The notes beneath the pieces are model-generated. The model saw nothing but the letters and a program-made list of their open reading frames with translations, made no database searches and was not told the DNA's origin. The position numbers and the translations under genes were made by a program. Of a stretch of DNA of 64,000 nucleotides, positions 20,521 to 29,546 are shown in pieces (within the stretch, counting starts at the first letter, position 1; each line of letters starts with the position of its first letter). Source of the stretch: an uncultured Chloroflexales bacterium (GTDB taxonomy: Bacteria; Chloroflexota; Chloroflexia; Chloroflexales; Chloroflexaceae). The stretch covers positions 39,594-103,593 of the forward strand of contig CAKZSI010000026.1 in the NCBI GenBank assembly GCA_937918935.1. The letters run 5' to 3'.

Positions 20521-21691
20521 GTATGTGTTTACATCCGAGTCCGTCACGGCAGGGCATCCCGACAAGCTCTGCGACCAGATCAGCGACACCCTCGTCGGCC
20601 ATATTCTCTGGCAAGATCCCGCCGCGCGGGTGGTGGCCGAATGCGCCGTCTCCACCGGCATTCTGTTCGTGTCGCTGAAGGCGGCGACCACCGCCAGCAT
20701 TGACATTCCCCGCGTCGCCCGTGAGGTCATCCTGGAGGTCGGGTACGACCGCGGCAGCTTCAATGGCCGCACCTGCACGGTGATGACCAACCAGCTTGAA
20801 GAGCCGGAAGCCGCGCGCTCGAGCATGCGCGACCGCGAGAGCGCCCTGTCGGAACTGGTCGCCCAGGAGAACGTGACCCTCTTTGGCTTCGCGTGCACGC
20901 AGACGCCCGTGCTGCTGCCGCTGCCGATCTGGCTGGCCAATCGCCTGGCGCAGCGCCTTGACATCGTCTGCCGCGAGCACCGCGACGACCTCGCGCCCGA
21001 CGGGAAGGTGCAGGTGGGCATTGTCTACCGCGACCACCAGCCCTGGCGCATCCACAGCCTGACCCTGGTGGCCAGCCAGCGCCACGTCGATCTGCCCCTG
21101 GCCCGGCTGCGCCAACTGATCATCGAGCAGGTGGTTAAGCCAGTGTTCGAACACGAGCCGCTGGTCCCCGATGCGGAGACGCGCCTGCAGATCAACCCTG
21201 AAGGCACGGTAGTGGAGGGTGGTCCGGCGCTGCACGCGGGCCTGACCGGGCGCAAGACCGGCGCCGATACCTACGGGGGCTACGCGCGCCAGAGCAGCGC
21301 GGCGCTGAGTGGCAAGGACCCGACCCGCATTGACCGTACCGGGGCCTATGCCGCCCGCCACGCGGCGAAGAACGTGGTGGCGGCGGGACTGGCCTCGCGC
21401 TGTGAGGTGCAACTCAGTTACTCGATCGGCTTCCGTGACCCGGTGAGCGTGCGGGTGGAGACCTTTGGCACCGGTGCGCTCAGCGACGATGACCTGTCGG
21501 AGCGGGTGGCGCGGGCCTTCGATTTCAGCGTGGGCGGAATAATCCGCCGCTTCGATCTGGCCGGGCTGGCCGCCCGGTCCCGCGGCCGGCTCTACCAGCG
21601 TGTGGCGGCGCATGGCCACTTCGGAAGGCCCGAACTGGCGCTGCCGTGGGAGGCCACCAATGGAATGGAGGCCCTGCGGGGGATGGAGTAG
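20510..21691 (+). CDS. metK: Divergent S-adenosylmethionine synthetase
   Basis: 393 residues, the usual MetK length. The protein makes S-adenosylmethionine from methionine and ATP. Recognisable family blocks are FTSESVTAGHPDKLCDQISD near the N-terminus, TGRKTGADTYGG, SGKDPTRIDRTGAYAARHAA and SYSIGFRDPVSVRVETFGTG. The GAGDQG phosphate-binding loop of ordinary MetK is not present: the aligned position reads LVAQENVTLFGFA. The gene starts 11 bp inside the ATPase gene, which suggests translational coupling. Its origin or specificity may therefore differ from housekeeping MetK, and a second copy may exist elsewhere in the genome. Confidence 0.85.
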   Translation: MASEYVFTSESVTAGHPDKLCDQISDTLVGHILWQDPAARVVAECAVSTGILFVSLKAATTASIDIPRVAREVILEVGYDRGSFNGRTCTVMTNQLEEPEAARSSMRDRESALSELVAQENVTLFGFACTQTPVLLPLPIWLANRLAQRLDIVCREHRDDLAPDGKVQVGIVYRDHQPWRIHSLTLVASQRHVDLPLARLRQLIIEQVVKPVFEHEPLVPDAETRLQINPEGTVVEGGPALHAGLTGRKTGADTYGGYARQSSAALSGKDPTRIDRTGAYAARHAAKNVVAAGLASRCEVQLSYSIGFRDPVSVRVETFGTGALSDDDLSERVARAFDFSVGGIIRRFDLAGLAARSRGRLYQRVAAHGHFGRPELALPWEATNGMEALRGME

Positions 21692-21695
21692 GTGG

Positions 21696-21721
21696 TGTGG
21701 AGGTGTAAAAACACCTCCACA
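21696..21721. terminator. Stem-loop between metK and ppc
   Basis: TGTGGAGGTGT and ACACCTCCACA form a perfect 11-bp stem with an AAAA loop. The same TGTGGAGGTGT word recurs in hairpins at 56769-56808 and near 57301-57342, so this is also a dispersed repeat (family C). Confidence 0.55.
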
Positions 21722-21744
21722 GACCAACAAGGAGGACACGTCTG

Positions 21745-24483
21745 ATGCCCACTTCGAGCTACCTGACCATCGACCCCGACACCTTCGCCGATGAGCGGCG
21801 CTTCGTGCTGGAGTGCCTGCACCAGGTGCTGCGGGAGGCAGGAGAGCCGGAACTGGCTGCGGCGCTCCCCTGGCCGGAAACTTTTACGACGCCGCTGCCC
21901 GAGGTGGCACCCGAACGGCTTATCCAGGCCCTCTCGATTGCCTTCCAGTTGCTCAAAATGGTTGAAGAACGGGCTGCGGTGCAGTACCGGCGGCTGACGG
22001 AAACCCGTGAGGGTCTGGCGGCGGTGCCGGCGCTGTGGGGTGAGGCGCTCTGCCAGTTGCGGAGTTGCGGGATCACCGGGGAGGACATCGTCGCCGCACT
22101 CCCCGAGGTGCGGGTCGAACTGGTGCTCACCGCGCACCCTACCGAGGCCAAACGTGCCACCGTGCTCGAGCACCACCGTGCCCTCTACCTGCTGCTGGTC
22201 AAACGCGGCGAAACCCGCTGGACGCCCTATGAGCAGGAGTCGATCCGCGCCGAGGTGCTGGCACGCCTGACCACCCTCTGGCGCACCGGCGAGATCTTCC
22301 TGGAAAAACCCAACGTCGCTTCGGAACGGCGCAGCATCCTGCACTATCTGCGCAACGTCTTCCCCGATGTGGTCGGGCTGCTCGACGAGCGCCTGCGGCA
22401 GGCGTGGGCTGCGGAGGGCTTCGATCCGGCGCTGATTGATGGGGTAGAGCGACTGCCCCGGCTGCGCTTCGGCACCTGGGTCGGCGGGGATCGCGACGGG
22501 CACCCGCTGGTCACTGCCGAGGTTACCCGCGAGACCCTGGCCGAGTTGCGGCAACAGGCCCTGGGCATTATCCAGGATCAGCTACGCGAACTGGTGCGCA
22601 GCCTGAGCCTCTCTAACCTGCGCCAGGTCCCCCCACCAGAGTTCCTGCAACGCATCGGTGCGGTCGCCGCCGAACTGGGTTCCATCGGCGCGCGGGCGGT
22701 GCAACGTAACCCCAACGAAGCCTGGCGCCAATGGATCAGCCTGATGCTGGCGCGCCTGCCGCTCATCTCGCCCCCCGAAGCGTACCATTACCGCACAGCC
22801 GCCGAACTCGAGCGCGACCTGCACCTCCTCGCCACATCCCTCGACGCCGTGGGTGCGCAGCGCCTGGCTCGCCATTTCGTCCATCCGATCATCCGCAGCG
22901 TGCAGATCTTCGGCTTTCACCTGGCCGTACTGGACGTGCGCCAGAACAGTCATTTCCACGATCTGGCCCTGGGGCAGTTGCTGGCCGCCGCCGGCTTTTC
23001 CGATCACAACATGACCGCCTGGGACGTGCCACAGCGCATGGCGCTCCTGGAGCAGGAGTTGCATTCGCCACGACCCTTTGCCGGCCCCGCGGCGCATGTC
23101 GGCCCTGAAGCCGACGCGGTGCTCAGTTGCTACCGTGTGCTGCTCGACGAACTCAACATCCACGGGCCGGCAGGCCTGGGGGCGCTGATCGTCAGCATGA
23201 CCCGTAGCGAGGCCGATCTGCTCACAGTCTACCTTTTCGCCCGCGAAGTGGGCCTGTTGCGCGAAACGCCTGATGGCCCGGCTTGCCCCCTGGAGGTTGT
23301 ACCCCTGTTCGAGACCATCGCAGACCTGGAGCACGGCCCCGGCATCCTGGCCACTTTTCTCGATCACCCCCTGACCCGCCGGAGCCTGGAGTTGCAGCGG
23401 GAACTGCGGGGTGAGCGCGACCTGGTGCAGCAGGTGATGATTGGCTACAGTGACAGCAACAAAGATGGTGGTCTGGTAGCCAGCCTGTGGGCGCTTTACC
23501 GGGCGCAGAAAGCTATGGCCACAGTGGGGCGGGAACGCGGCGTGCGCATCCGCTTCTTCCACGGCCGGGGCGGCACAATCAGCCGGGGGGCCGGGCCGAC
23601 CCACCGCTTCATCAAGGCCTTGCCCGCGGGGGCGCTGAGCGGCGACCTGCGGGTGACCGAGCAGGGTGAAGCAATTGCCCAGAAGTACGCCAACCGCCTG
23701 ACCGCCGCCTACAACCTGGAACTGTACCTGGCGGGCGTGAGCCGCGCCACTGTGCTCGCACGCCACGCACCGGGGGAGGCGCACGTCCTCGAACCGGTCA
23801 TGGACCGCCTGGCGGCCCTGAGCCGGGCGGCCTACACTGATCTGATCGGCAGCGCGGGCTTCCTGACCTTTTTCCGCCAGGCCACCCCGATTGACGCCCT
23901 GGAACAGAGCCGCATCGGCTCGCGGCCCACCCGGCGCACTGGCCAGGCTACCCTGGCCGACCTGCGGGCCATTCCCTGGGTGTTCAGTTGGAGCCAGGCG
24001 CGCTTCTTCCTCTCCGGCTGGTACGGCGTCGGCAGCGCGCTTGAACAGTTCCACCAGAGCGATCCGGCGACCTTCGCAATACTGCAACAGCACTTCCTCG
24101 GCTGGGCGCCACTGCACTACATCTTCAGCAACGCCGCCACCAGCGTGGCGAGCGCCGACCCGGAGGTGATGGGGTGGTACGCTGAACTGGTCGAGGATGC
24201 TGCACTGCGGGAGGCTATGCTCGGGCGCATCCTCGCCGAATACCGGCGTACAGTGGCCATGCTGGAGCGTCTCTACGACGGCCCCCTGGCCGAGCGCCGG
24301 CCCAACATCTTCAGCATGATCGAGGCCCGTAACCCCGGCCTGCGCCTCCTGCACCGCCAGCAGATCGCCCTGCTGCGCGAGTGGCGGGCGCTGCGCGCGC
24401 GCGGCGAGGACGACGGGGCGCTGCTGCCACGCCTGTTGCTCACTATCAACGCGATCGCAAACGGGCTGGGTTCCACCGGGTGA
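21745..24483 (+). CDS. ppc: Phosphoenolpyruvate carboxylase
   Basis: 912 residues, full length. It carboxylates PEP with bicarbonate to oxaloacetate, an anaplerotic step. Catalytic blocks are all intact: VLTAHPTEAKR (His near 129), GGDRDGHPLV near 248, GYSDSNKDGG near 567, FFHGRGGTISRGAGPTHR near 603-620 and TEQGEAIAQKY. The C-terminus NAIANGLGSTG corresponds to the conserved end that closes the active site. AAGGAGGACACGTCTG precedes the start. It follows metK by 53 bp, with a hairpin between them, so it may be transcribed separately. The His, Arg and Gly-rich loop residues argue for an active enzyme. Confidence 0.97.
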   Translation: MPTSSYLTIDPDTFADERRFVLECLHQVLREAGEPELAAALPWPETFTTPLPEVAPERLIQALSIAFQLLKMVEERAAVQYRRLTETREGLAAVPALWGEALCQLRSCGITGEDIVAALPEVRVELVLTAHPTEAKRATVLEHHRALYLLLVKRGETRWTPYEQESIRAEVLARLTTLWRTGEIFLEKPNVASERRSILHYLRNVFPDVVGLLDERLRQAWAAEGFDPALIDGVERLPRLRFGTWVGGDRDGHPLVTAEVTRETLAELRQQALGIIQDQLRELVRSLSLSNLRQVPPPEFLQRIGAVAAELGSIGARAVQRNPNEAWRQWISLMLARLPLISPPEAYHYRTAAELERDLHLLATSLDAVGAQRLARHFVHPIIRSVQIFGFHLAVLDVRQNSHFHDLALGQLLAAAGFSDHNMTAWDVPQRMALLEQELHSPRPFAGPAAHVGPEADAVLSCYRVLLDELNIHGPAGLGALIVSMTRSEADLLTVYLFAREVGLLRETPDGPACPLEVVPLFETIADLEHGPGILATFLDHPLTRRSLELQRELRGERDLVQQVMIGYSDSNKDGGLVASLWALYRAQKAMATVGRERGVRIRFFHGRGGTISRGAGPTHRFIKALPAGALSGDLRVTEQGEAIAQKYANRLTAAYNLELYLAGVSRATVLARHAPGEAHVLEPVMDRLAALSRAAYTDLIGSAGFLTFFRQATPIDALEQSRIGSRPTRRTGQATLADLRAIPWVFSWSQARFFLSGWYGVGSALEQFHQSDPATFAILQQHFLGWAPLHYIFSNAATSVASADPEVMGWYAELVEDAALREAMLGRILAEYRRTVAMLERLYDGPLAERRPNIFSMIEARNPGLRLLHRQQIALLREWRALRARGEDDGALLPRLLLTINAIANGLGSTG

Positions 24484-24523
24484 TACGCGCCGGGGACAGC
24501 AGGGTTCGCGCATGTGTTCGGGG

Positions 24524-24552
24524 TTGCCCGCCCGCCCGGCCCGGGGTATACT
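24524..24552 (+). promoter_or_regulatory. Candidate sigma-70-type promoter for the peroxidase gene
   Basis: TTGCCC (24524-24529), a 17-base spacer and TATACT (24547-24552) make a good housekeeping-type promoter 40 bp upstream of the peroxidase start. This is motif matching only; Chloroflexota promoters are not well defined. Confidence 0.5.
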
Positions 24553-24592
24553 ACCATTGTAAAGGTTTTGCACAATTTCAAGGACCAGACCA

Positions 24593-25114
24593 ATGACCAT
24601 CTATGACTATACGGCCAACCTGATAGACGGAACGCCCCAGCAGCTCGACGCCTACCGGGGCAAGGTGGCATTAATCGTCAACGTCGCCAGCCGCTGCGGC
24701 TTCGCGCCGCAGTACGCGGGGCTGGAGGCCCTCTACCGCCGCCACAAGGACGAGGGCTTCGTCGTGCTCGGCTTCCCCTGCAACCAGTTCGGCTTCCAGG
24801 AGCCGGGGAACGAGGCTGAGATCCAGCAGTTTTGCAGCCTGAACTACGACGTCACCTTCCCCATGTTCGCCAAGATCGACGTGAACGGGCCGTGGACCCA
24901 CCCGCTCTACGCCTATCTCAAGGCCGAGCAGCCTGGTTTCCTGGGCCTGCCGACGATCAAGTGGAACTTCACCAAGTTCCTGGTGGACCGCAACGGCAAG
25001 GTGCGCCGGCGCTACGCGCCCACCGACACGCCGGAATTCATCGAGCGCGACATCATCGCCCTGCTGCGCGAACAGCCAGCGCCGCAGCCCGTCGCGAACG
25101 GTGTGTCGCGGTGA
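24593..25114 (+). CDS. Glutathione peroxidase family thiol peroxidase
   Basis: 173 residues, single GPx domain in the cytoplasm. The peroxidatic residue is Cys35 in NVASRCGFAPQY (Cys, not selenocysteine: no in-frame TGA). The catalytic Gln is in PCNQFGFQEPGN and the Trp in TIKWNFTKFLVD. A further Cys in IQQFCSLNYDVTFP is placed where many bacterial and plant GPx-type enzymes carry the resolving Cys, so thioredoxin rather than glutathione is the likely reductant. AAGGACC precedes the ATG. It has its own candidate promoter and a terminator-like hairpin, so it is probably monocistronic. Likely role: removal of hydroperoxides. Confidence 0.93.
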   Translation: MTIYDYTANLIDGTPQQLDAYRGKVALIVNVASRCGFAPQYAGLEALYRRHKDEGFVVLGFPCNQFGFQEPGNEAEIQQFCSLNYDVTFPMFAKIDVNGPWTHPLYAYLKAEQPGFLGLPTIKWNFTKFLVDRNGKVRRRYAPTDTPEFIERDIIALLREQPAPQPVANGVSR

Positions 25115-25128
25115 AACCCCATCACGCA

Positions 25129-25151
25129 GGGGCGACCCTTGTGGTCGCCCC
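25129..25151. terminator. Stem-loop between convergent peroxidase and aldehyde dehydrogenase genes
   Basis: GGGGCGACC and GGTCGCCCC pair perfectly over 9 bp with the loop CTTGT. The position between two converging stops suits a bidirectional terminator, although only a short mixed T/A tract (CTCTATATAAT) follows. Confidence 0.6.
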
Positions 25152-25200
25152 CTCTATATAATCGCTGACACGTCGGTGCGTCGATAAGGGAGCGAGGTTA

Positions 25201-26925
25201 CTACCTCAGCGGAAAAGAGGCCAGCGTCAACTGGGCCAGCGTTCGTGCCGAGGGATGCGCCTGGGCCTCGGCCATGCGTCGCGCAACCTGCGGCATGGCA
25301 TGTGAGCCGAGCATCAACGGGGCTACGGGCGGGTGGAAGCGGGCGATGAGCACCGACTTCTCGGGCGAGCGCAGCATTGCCGCATTGCAGACCGTACCCT
25401 CGCCCGCACTATGATCGTTGGCCAGCGCCCCGGAGAAGGCCCCCCAACTGGTCATGCCGGCGTAGTAGTTGTACCCGGGATGCGTGTTCACGGAGATCGT
25501 GCCGTAGCGCAGGTCGAACAAGGCACGCTCGTAAGCGGCGCGCACCCGCGGGTCGCGCAGCGTCTCCGGATGCACAACGATGGTGGCAGCAAGCCGACCC
25601 CACAGCCGCTCGTTGGCGAAGACCACCGCCCGGTCGATGAAGCTGGCTACATCGGGCGCGTCGAGCGCCGTTTCGCCCAGGAAGGGGCCGAACTGCTCGT
25701 GGGTGAAGAGCGGCTCGTCTGCATCCTCCGGATCAAGGTTGGGGACCAGAGTCCAGGGCAGTTCACCTTTGCCGGGCAGGCCCAGACGGCGCACATCGGC
25801 GTGCCGGGCCAGAATGGCGGCGTAGGTGGCCTCGCTGCCGGGGTACCAGGCGCGGCGGGTGGGGGTGGCGGCGAGGATCTGCTCGAAACGGCCCAGGAAC
25901 TCGTGCCGCAGCGCCCACTGCCGGTGCTGGATGATCATCCGCGGAGACAAGCAGAGGTACCCTCCGTTAAAGACCGTCCAGGTGGCCATGGCAAGGGCCT
26001 GCATTTCCAGTTCAGCGGGCTTCCACGGACCCGGGACGATGATCGCCGGCGTGACGTTGCCCAGCTCGGCGGTGAACGGCCGGTCCAGGGGCGGCGGGCC
26101 AGCCAGGAGCCGTTCATAGGTCTCGCGCGAGCCAGTCAGGTGCACGCAATCAACCGCAGGGTGGTGGGCAAGGTAGAAGCCCACCCTGGCCCCGCCGGTC
26201 AGCAGGCGCAGGTAACCGCCGGCGATCAGCGGCGCAAAGGCCTCGGCAAAGAGCGGCTCGAGGTAGCTATTGATCGGGCTGAACTTGAACGCTACCACAC
26301 GGCCTTCAACGAAGAGCTGGTAGAGAATGTCCGTAGGGACGACCAGCGCGGCGTTCCCGGCGCCGAGGACGGCCACCACCTGGCCAGGCTGCGGGGCGCG
26401 ATAGGCCCAGGCCTGGGTGGTGATCGTCTCCTCCAGCGAAACGCCGGGCCGCATCCAGACCTCGGCGTGCAGACCGGGCCGGGTCAGTTCCTCGTAAATG
26501 TCATCAGGATAGACCCGCACCACGGCCTGGTCGCCAGGGCCACGGTACGGCGGGTGGGGGAGGCGGGGGTGGCCGTAGCGCTCGATCTCGGCCAGGGAGC
26601 GGCGAAGCAGGCGGGCGTAGCGGATGTTCATCGCCATCCCCAACCACTCCTCACCCTCGGCGTGGCCGCCGGGCGTCAGGCCCCTACCTTCCAGCGAGAC
26701 TTCCACGATGCGCGGCCCGACACGCATCAGGCCAGCAAGCACCTCATCGAGCAGGACGCCGCGTTGCGCGGGGCCGAGGCGCGCCCAGGCGCCGGCATAG
26801 GCGCGCAACTCCTCCAGCGCCGCGTCGAGCACCGCGCGCTGCTCAGGAGTAAGCTCATCTTCTGGCGTTGGCGGAACGGGGCGGGCCTGCTCCGCTCCGA
26901 CGCGATCAACCGTCGTGCTTGTCAT
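25201..26925 (-). CDS. Aldehyde dehydrogenase family protein
   Basis: 574 residues from the ATG at 26925, which has an excellent AAGGAGGAAGGCG site; an open frame continues upstream but lacks support. The Rossmann segment shows QVVAVLGAGNAALVVPTDI. The presumed catalytic Glu is in FTAELGNVTPAIIVPG and the nucleophile Cys is near 323 in FNGGYLCLSPRM. The C-terminal part has LFTHEQFGPFLGETAL. It is longer and more divergent than typical 480-residue ALDHs, with an added N-terminal helical region (residues 20-110). The substrate is not inferable. It stands alone, divergent from no obvious partner. A CoA-acylating type is possible, but I see no evidence for it. Confidence 0.8.
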   Translation of the reverse strand: MTSTTVDRVGAEQARPVPPTPEDELTPEQRAVLDAALEELRAYAGAWARLGPAQRGVLLDEVLAGLMRVGPRIVEVSLEGRGLTPGGHAEGEEWLGMAMNIRYARLLRRSLAEIERYGHPRLPHPPYRGPGDQAVVRVYPDDIYEELTRPGLHAEVWMRPGVSLEETITTQAWAYRAPQPGQVVAVLGAGNAALVVPTDILYQLFVEGRVVAFKFSPINSYLEPLFAEAFAPLIAGGYLRLLTGGARVGFYLAHHPAVDCVHLTGSRETYERLLAGPPPLDRPFTAELGNVTPAIIVPGPWKPAELEMQALAMATWTVFNGGYLCLSPRMIIQHRQWALRHEFLGRFEQILAATPTRRAWYPGSEATYAAILARHADVRRLGLPGKGELPWTLVPNLDPEDADEPLFTHEQFGPFLGETALDAPDVASFIDRAVVFANERLWGRLAATIVVHPETLRDPRVRAAYERALFDLRYGTISVNTHPGYNYYAGMTSWGAFSGALANDHSAGEGTVCNAAMLRSPEKSVLIARFHPPVAPLMLGSHAMPQVARRMAEAQAHPSARTLAQLTLASFPLR

Positions 26926-27282
26926 CGCCTTCCTCCTTGAAGTCGAATGGACAGCGAACGACACACGAAAACGCGCATCCGAGCGCGCCATTCTATAATA
27001 GCCCCGGCGCCCGCTTTTGTGCGAGAATAATCCGGCACTGTGCGTAGAGGGCTCGCTACCGGGGGTATCACGCCGGCTCGGGTGCCACCCGGACGCGCCC
27101 CCGGAGGACGAGGCACGCCGCGCCAGGCATCGCCACAGTGCGGACGCGGGACGCCGCGCCACGACCCAGACGGCTCGGGCACACCACGGCGCGCCGTCCG
27201 TGACGCTACGGGGGCGCGGCCGAAGCGTTCGCGCCGGAGGGTGCGCGACCACAGGGCCGTGGTGGGGGCGCATGCGTCGGCC
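26926..27282. other. GC-rich intergenic region
   Basis: 357 bp between two leftward genes. It contains an AT-rich patch near 26990-27015 likely to hold the aldehyde dehydrogenase promoter. A very GC-rich segment follows (27040-27280) with recurring ACGCCGCGCCA words and a 12-bp palindrome ACGGCGCGCCGT at 27186-27197. Open frames across this segment have no ribosome site and no recognisable protein. Confidence 0.4.
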
Positions 27283-27945
27283 CTACTCCCCCACGTCCAG
27301 ACGACCCTGCACGATGACATCCGCCCCACACAGCGTCACCGTGACATCGTTGAGCATGTGAGCATCAGCCAGACGGGTAATGCCCAGGTCGCCGATGGCG
27401 TTGATGCCCTCACCGAGGATCTTCGGCGCGACGCAGACGGCCAGCCGGTCGGCCAGGCGCGCCCGCAGCAGCGCGGTGATCACCCGCGCGCCACCCTCGA
27501 CCATCAGTGACGCCACGCCGCGCCGGTACAGGGCCGCCATCAGCGCGGCCAGGTCCACGCCTCCTTCCGGCCTCGGCGGCAGCGCCAGCACCGTGGCCCC
27601 CAGCGCCTCCAGAGCCGCGCGGCGAGCGGGAGCAACGCCGGCCACGCAGGCGACGACGGTGCCATGCGCCGCGCCGTCACGCAGTACGGCGGCCTCGGGG
27701 GGAATGCGCAGGGTGCTGTCGAGCACGACGCGCAGAGGATCGCGGCCCGGCGCGAGCCGCACGGTCAGCCGCGGGTCATCGGCCAGTACGGTGCCGATGC
27801 CGACCATAATCGCGTCGTGGCGCGCGCGAAGTTCGTGGGCGAAGCGTAGCGACTCCGGGCCGCTGATCCACTGCGAACTGCCCGTCCGCGTCGCCAGGCG
27901 ACCATCGAGGGTCTGGGCGTAGCTGATGGTTACGTGGGGACGCAT
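27283..27945 (-). CDS. RibD C-terminal-type pyrimidine reductase / dihydrofolate reductase-like
   Basis: 220 residues matching the RibD_C fold without the deaminase domain. Family blocks are ISYAQTLDGRLATRTGSSQWISG, DAIMVGIGTVLADDPRLTVR, LRVVLDSTLRIP and SLMVEGGARVITALLRARLADRLAV. These are the substrate- and NADPH-binding elements of 5-amino-6-(5-phosphoribosylamino)uracil reductase or the related diaminohydroxyphosphoribosyl-pyrimidine reductase, steps in riboflavin (or deazaflavin precursor) synthesis. No rib genes adjoin it. The Glu-Gly-Gly loop is intact, so it is probably active, but the exact pathway position is uncertain. Confidence 0.85.
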   Translation of the reverse strand: MRPHVTISYAQTLDGRLATRTGSSQWISGPESLRFAHELRARHDAIMVGIGTVLADDPRLTVRLAPGRDPLRVVLDSTLRIPPEAAVLRDGAAHGTVVACVAGVAPARRAALEALGATVLALPPRPEGGVDLAALMAALYRRGVASLMVEGGARVITALLRARLADRLAVCVAPKILGEGINAIGDLGITRLADAHMLNDVTVTLCGADVIVQGRLDVGE

Positions 27946-28022
27946 GAATTACTGGTCGATTGCTGGCGCGCCGCACTGCAAGGGCGCATTATCGTCATCA
28001 CTGGCTGTTAATGACCCTATGA

Positions 28023-28028
28023 TATAAT
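28023..28028 (+). promoter_or_regulatory. Perfect TATAAT -10 box upstream of DICT gene
   Basis: GATATAATCT lies 51 bp before the annotated start in an AT-rich patch unlike the surroundings. No convincing -35 sits at the usual distance, so this may be an extended or activator-dependent promoter. Confidence 0.45.
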
Positions 28029-28078
28029 CTATCTATAAGGCGTGGTTCCCAGACTCGATGGAGGGTTCACGATCTTGA

Positions 28079-28687
28079 ATGGAGCAACCTGGCATGATCG
28101 AAGCCCCGCATACACCTGATGCTAGCAAGCTCGCACATTTCAGTTTCGTCCGTCCGTTCAAAGACCAGCGTATGGCCCTTCACAGCCGCAGCACGATGCT
28201 GGCATTAAGCTACGTAATTGAACAGGCCGCGGCAGACAACCCCGACACTCGCCTCATCGCCGCTTTCCAACGCCTCGCCCTGTATCAACCGCAGGCGGAA
28301 CGATACGAGCGTCTGGCCAGGCGCTGTTCCCAGGTATTCGTTCTGGGCTTCCCGGATGTGCAACCAGCAATGCCATCAGGCATCACCTTCGTCAATCTGG
28401 AAGCCACCTGGCCATTGATCCATGAATGGATCGTGATTGCCTGGGGTCCGAGTTGCACGGCTGCGCTCCTCGCGTATGATGTGGAACACTGCGCTCCAGA
28501 ACGCCGCTCCAGGCGTTTCCGAGGTCTCTGGACCACCAGAAGCGATCAGATCGATGCCATTGTCACGGCATTTTACGCCGTTCTTCAGCAGCCGGCGCCG
28601 GTCATCAAGCACGACACCCGGGCAACGTATTTGACGAACCTATCAATCCAGAAGATGCTCCGGGCACGTCTCCAGGCGATGGGTTGA
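28079..28687 (+). CDS. Stand-alone DICT sensory domain protein
   Basis: 202 residues. The central region fits the DICT domain, a sensory module otherwise fused to diguanylate cyclases and two-component proteins. It shows RLIAAFQRLALYQPQAERYERLA, QVFVLGFPDVQP, WIVIAWGPSCTAALLAYDVE and RRFRGLWTTRSDQIDAIVTAFYAVL. Here no output domain is attached, so it probably acts through a partner or binds a ligand by itself. The ATG at 28079 has a distant GGAGG; the ATG at 28094 has GGAG 9 bases away and is an equally good start. Its 3' end overlaps the converging methyltransferase gene by 45 bp. Confidence 0.75.
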   Translation: MEQPGMIEAPHTPDASKLAHFSFVRPFKDQRMALHSRSTMLALSYVIEQAAADNPDTRLIAAFQRLALYQPQAERYERLARRCSQVFVLGFPDVQPAMPSGITFVNLEATWPLIHEWIVIAWGPSCTAALLAYDVEHCAPERRSRRFRGLWTTRSDQIDAIVTAFYAVLQQPAPVIKHDTRATYLTNLSIQKMLRARLQAMG

Positions 28688-29536
28688 GCGAGGGACCTCG
28701 GCGGCCAGGCCGTACATCAGGGGCAGCGACGGCACGTCTTCGGGCGGCAGCCAGCGCCGCCCCGTTGCAGGGCGCATGTGGGCGAAGGGGCGCTCGCCGT
28801 TGACGAAGGGGTACTCGCGCAGCGCCGTGATCTGCAGGCCAGCGGTGGCCAGGGCGCTCACCACCTCGCCAACGCCCCAGCGGAACAGGTGGCAGGGGTG
28901 CGGATTGACGAAATCGCGCCGGCCCTCGGCGAAGCCGCCCGGCGAGAGACCGCCCGCTGCTTCACCGACATAGTCGCCCACGCCGGGCAGAGTCAACCGC
29001 GCGCCACCTGCCGGGTAGTCGTGAACGAGCCGCCAGGTCTGGTCGAACATGTTCGAGATCGGGTGAAACTCCATCAGGACGAAGCGTCCCCCCGGGGTCA
29101 GCACGCGCGCCACGCCGCGGGCAAACGCCGACAGGTCTGGCAGCCAGCAGATCACCCCATAGCCAGCGTAGACCCGCTCGAAGGCGCCAGCCGGGGCGGT
29201 GGCGAGGTACGTATACACATCGTCATGTACGAAGCGCGCCGTGATCCCCGTCTCGACACTAAGCCGCCGCGCCTCGGCGATGGCGGCGTCGCTCAGATCC
29301 ACACCGGTGACTTCGGCCCCCAGCGCCGCGAGGCTGAGAGTGTCCTGGCCAGTGTTGCACAGCAGATGCAGCAGGCGCGTTCCGGCCACTGCGCCCAGCA
29401 ACTCGCGCTCCTCGGGGAAGAGTGTCAGTCCTCCGGCACGCAGAAAGGCCGCCAGGCGGGGACGGTGGCTGGCGTGGGCCGGCACGGCCGCGTTCCAGGA
29501 GTGGCGATTTTGTTCGCTGATGGTTGGGTCGGTCAT
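28643..29536 (-). CDS. Class I SAM-dependent methyltransferase
   Basis: 297 residues from MTDPTISEQNRHSWN. The SAM-binding motif I is HLLCNTGQDTLSLAALGAEV, followed by TGVDLSDAAIAEAR, the acidic VHDDVYTYL and motif III region RVLTPGGRFVLMEFHP. The sequence resembles small-molecule methyltransferases of the Methyltransf_11/25 group; the substrate is unknown. The frame is open upstream through the repeat array, but homology begins at this Met. The ribosome site is weak (CGGAG close to the ATG). The stop lies inside the end of the opposite DICT gene. Confidence 0.85.
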   Translation of the reverse strand: MTDPTISEQNRHSWNAAVPAHASHRPRLAAFLRAGGLTLFPEERELLGAVAGTRLLHLLCNTGQDTLSLAALGAEVTGVDLSDAAIAEARRLSVETGITARFVHDDVYTYLATAPAGAFERVYAGYGVICWLPDLSAFARGVARVLTPGGRFVLMEFHPISNMFDQTWRLVHDYPAGGARLTLPGVGDYVGEAAGGLSPGGFAEGRRDFVNPHPCHLFRWGVGEVVSALATAGLQITALREYPFVNGERPFAHMRPATGRRWLPPEDVPSLPLMYGLAAEVPRSTHRLETCPEHLLD

Positions 29537-29546
29537 ACTCCGTGTA

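Noticed and set aside
27040..27510. Open frame of 156 codons between the aldehyde dehydrogenase and RibD-like genes
   Set aside because: It lacks a ribosome site, runs into the antisense of the RibD-like gene and has an Arg/Pro/Gly-rich nonsense composition.
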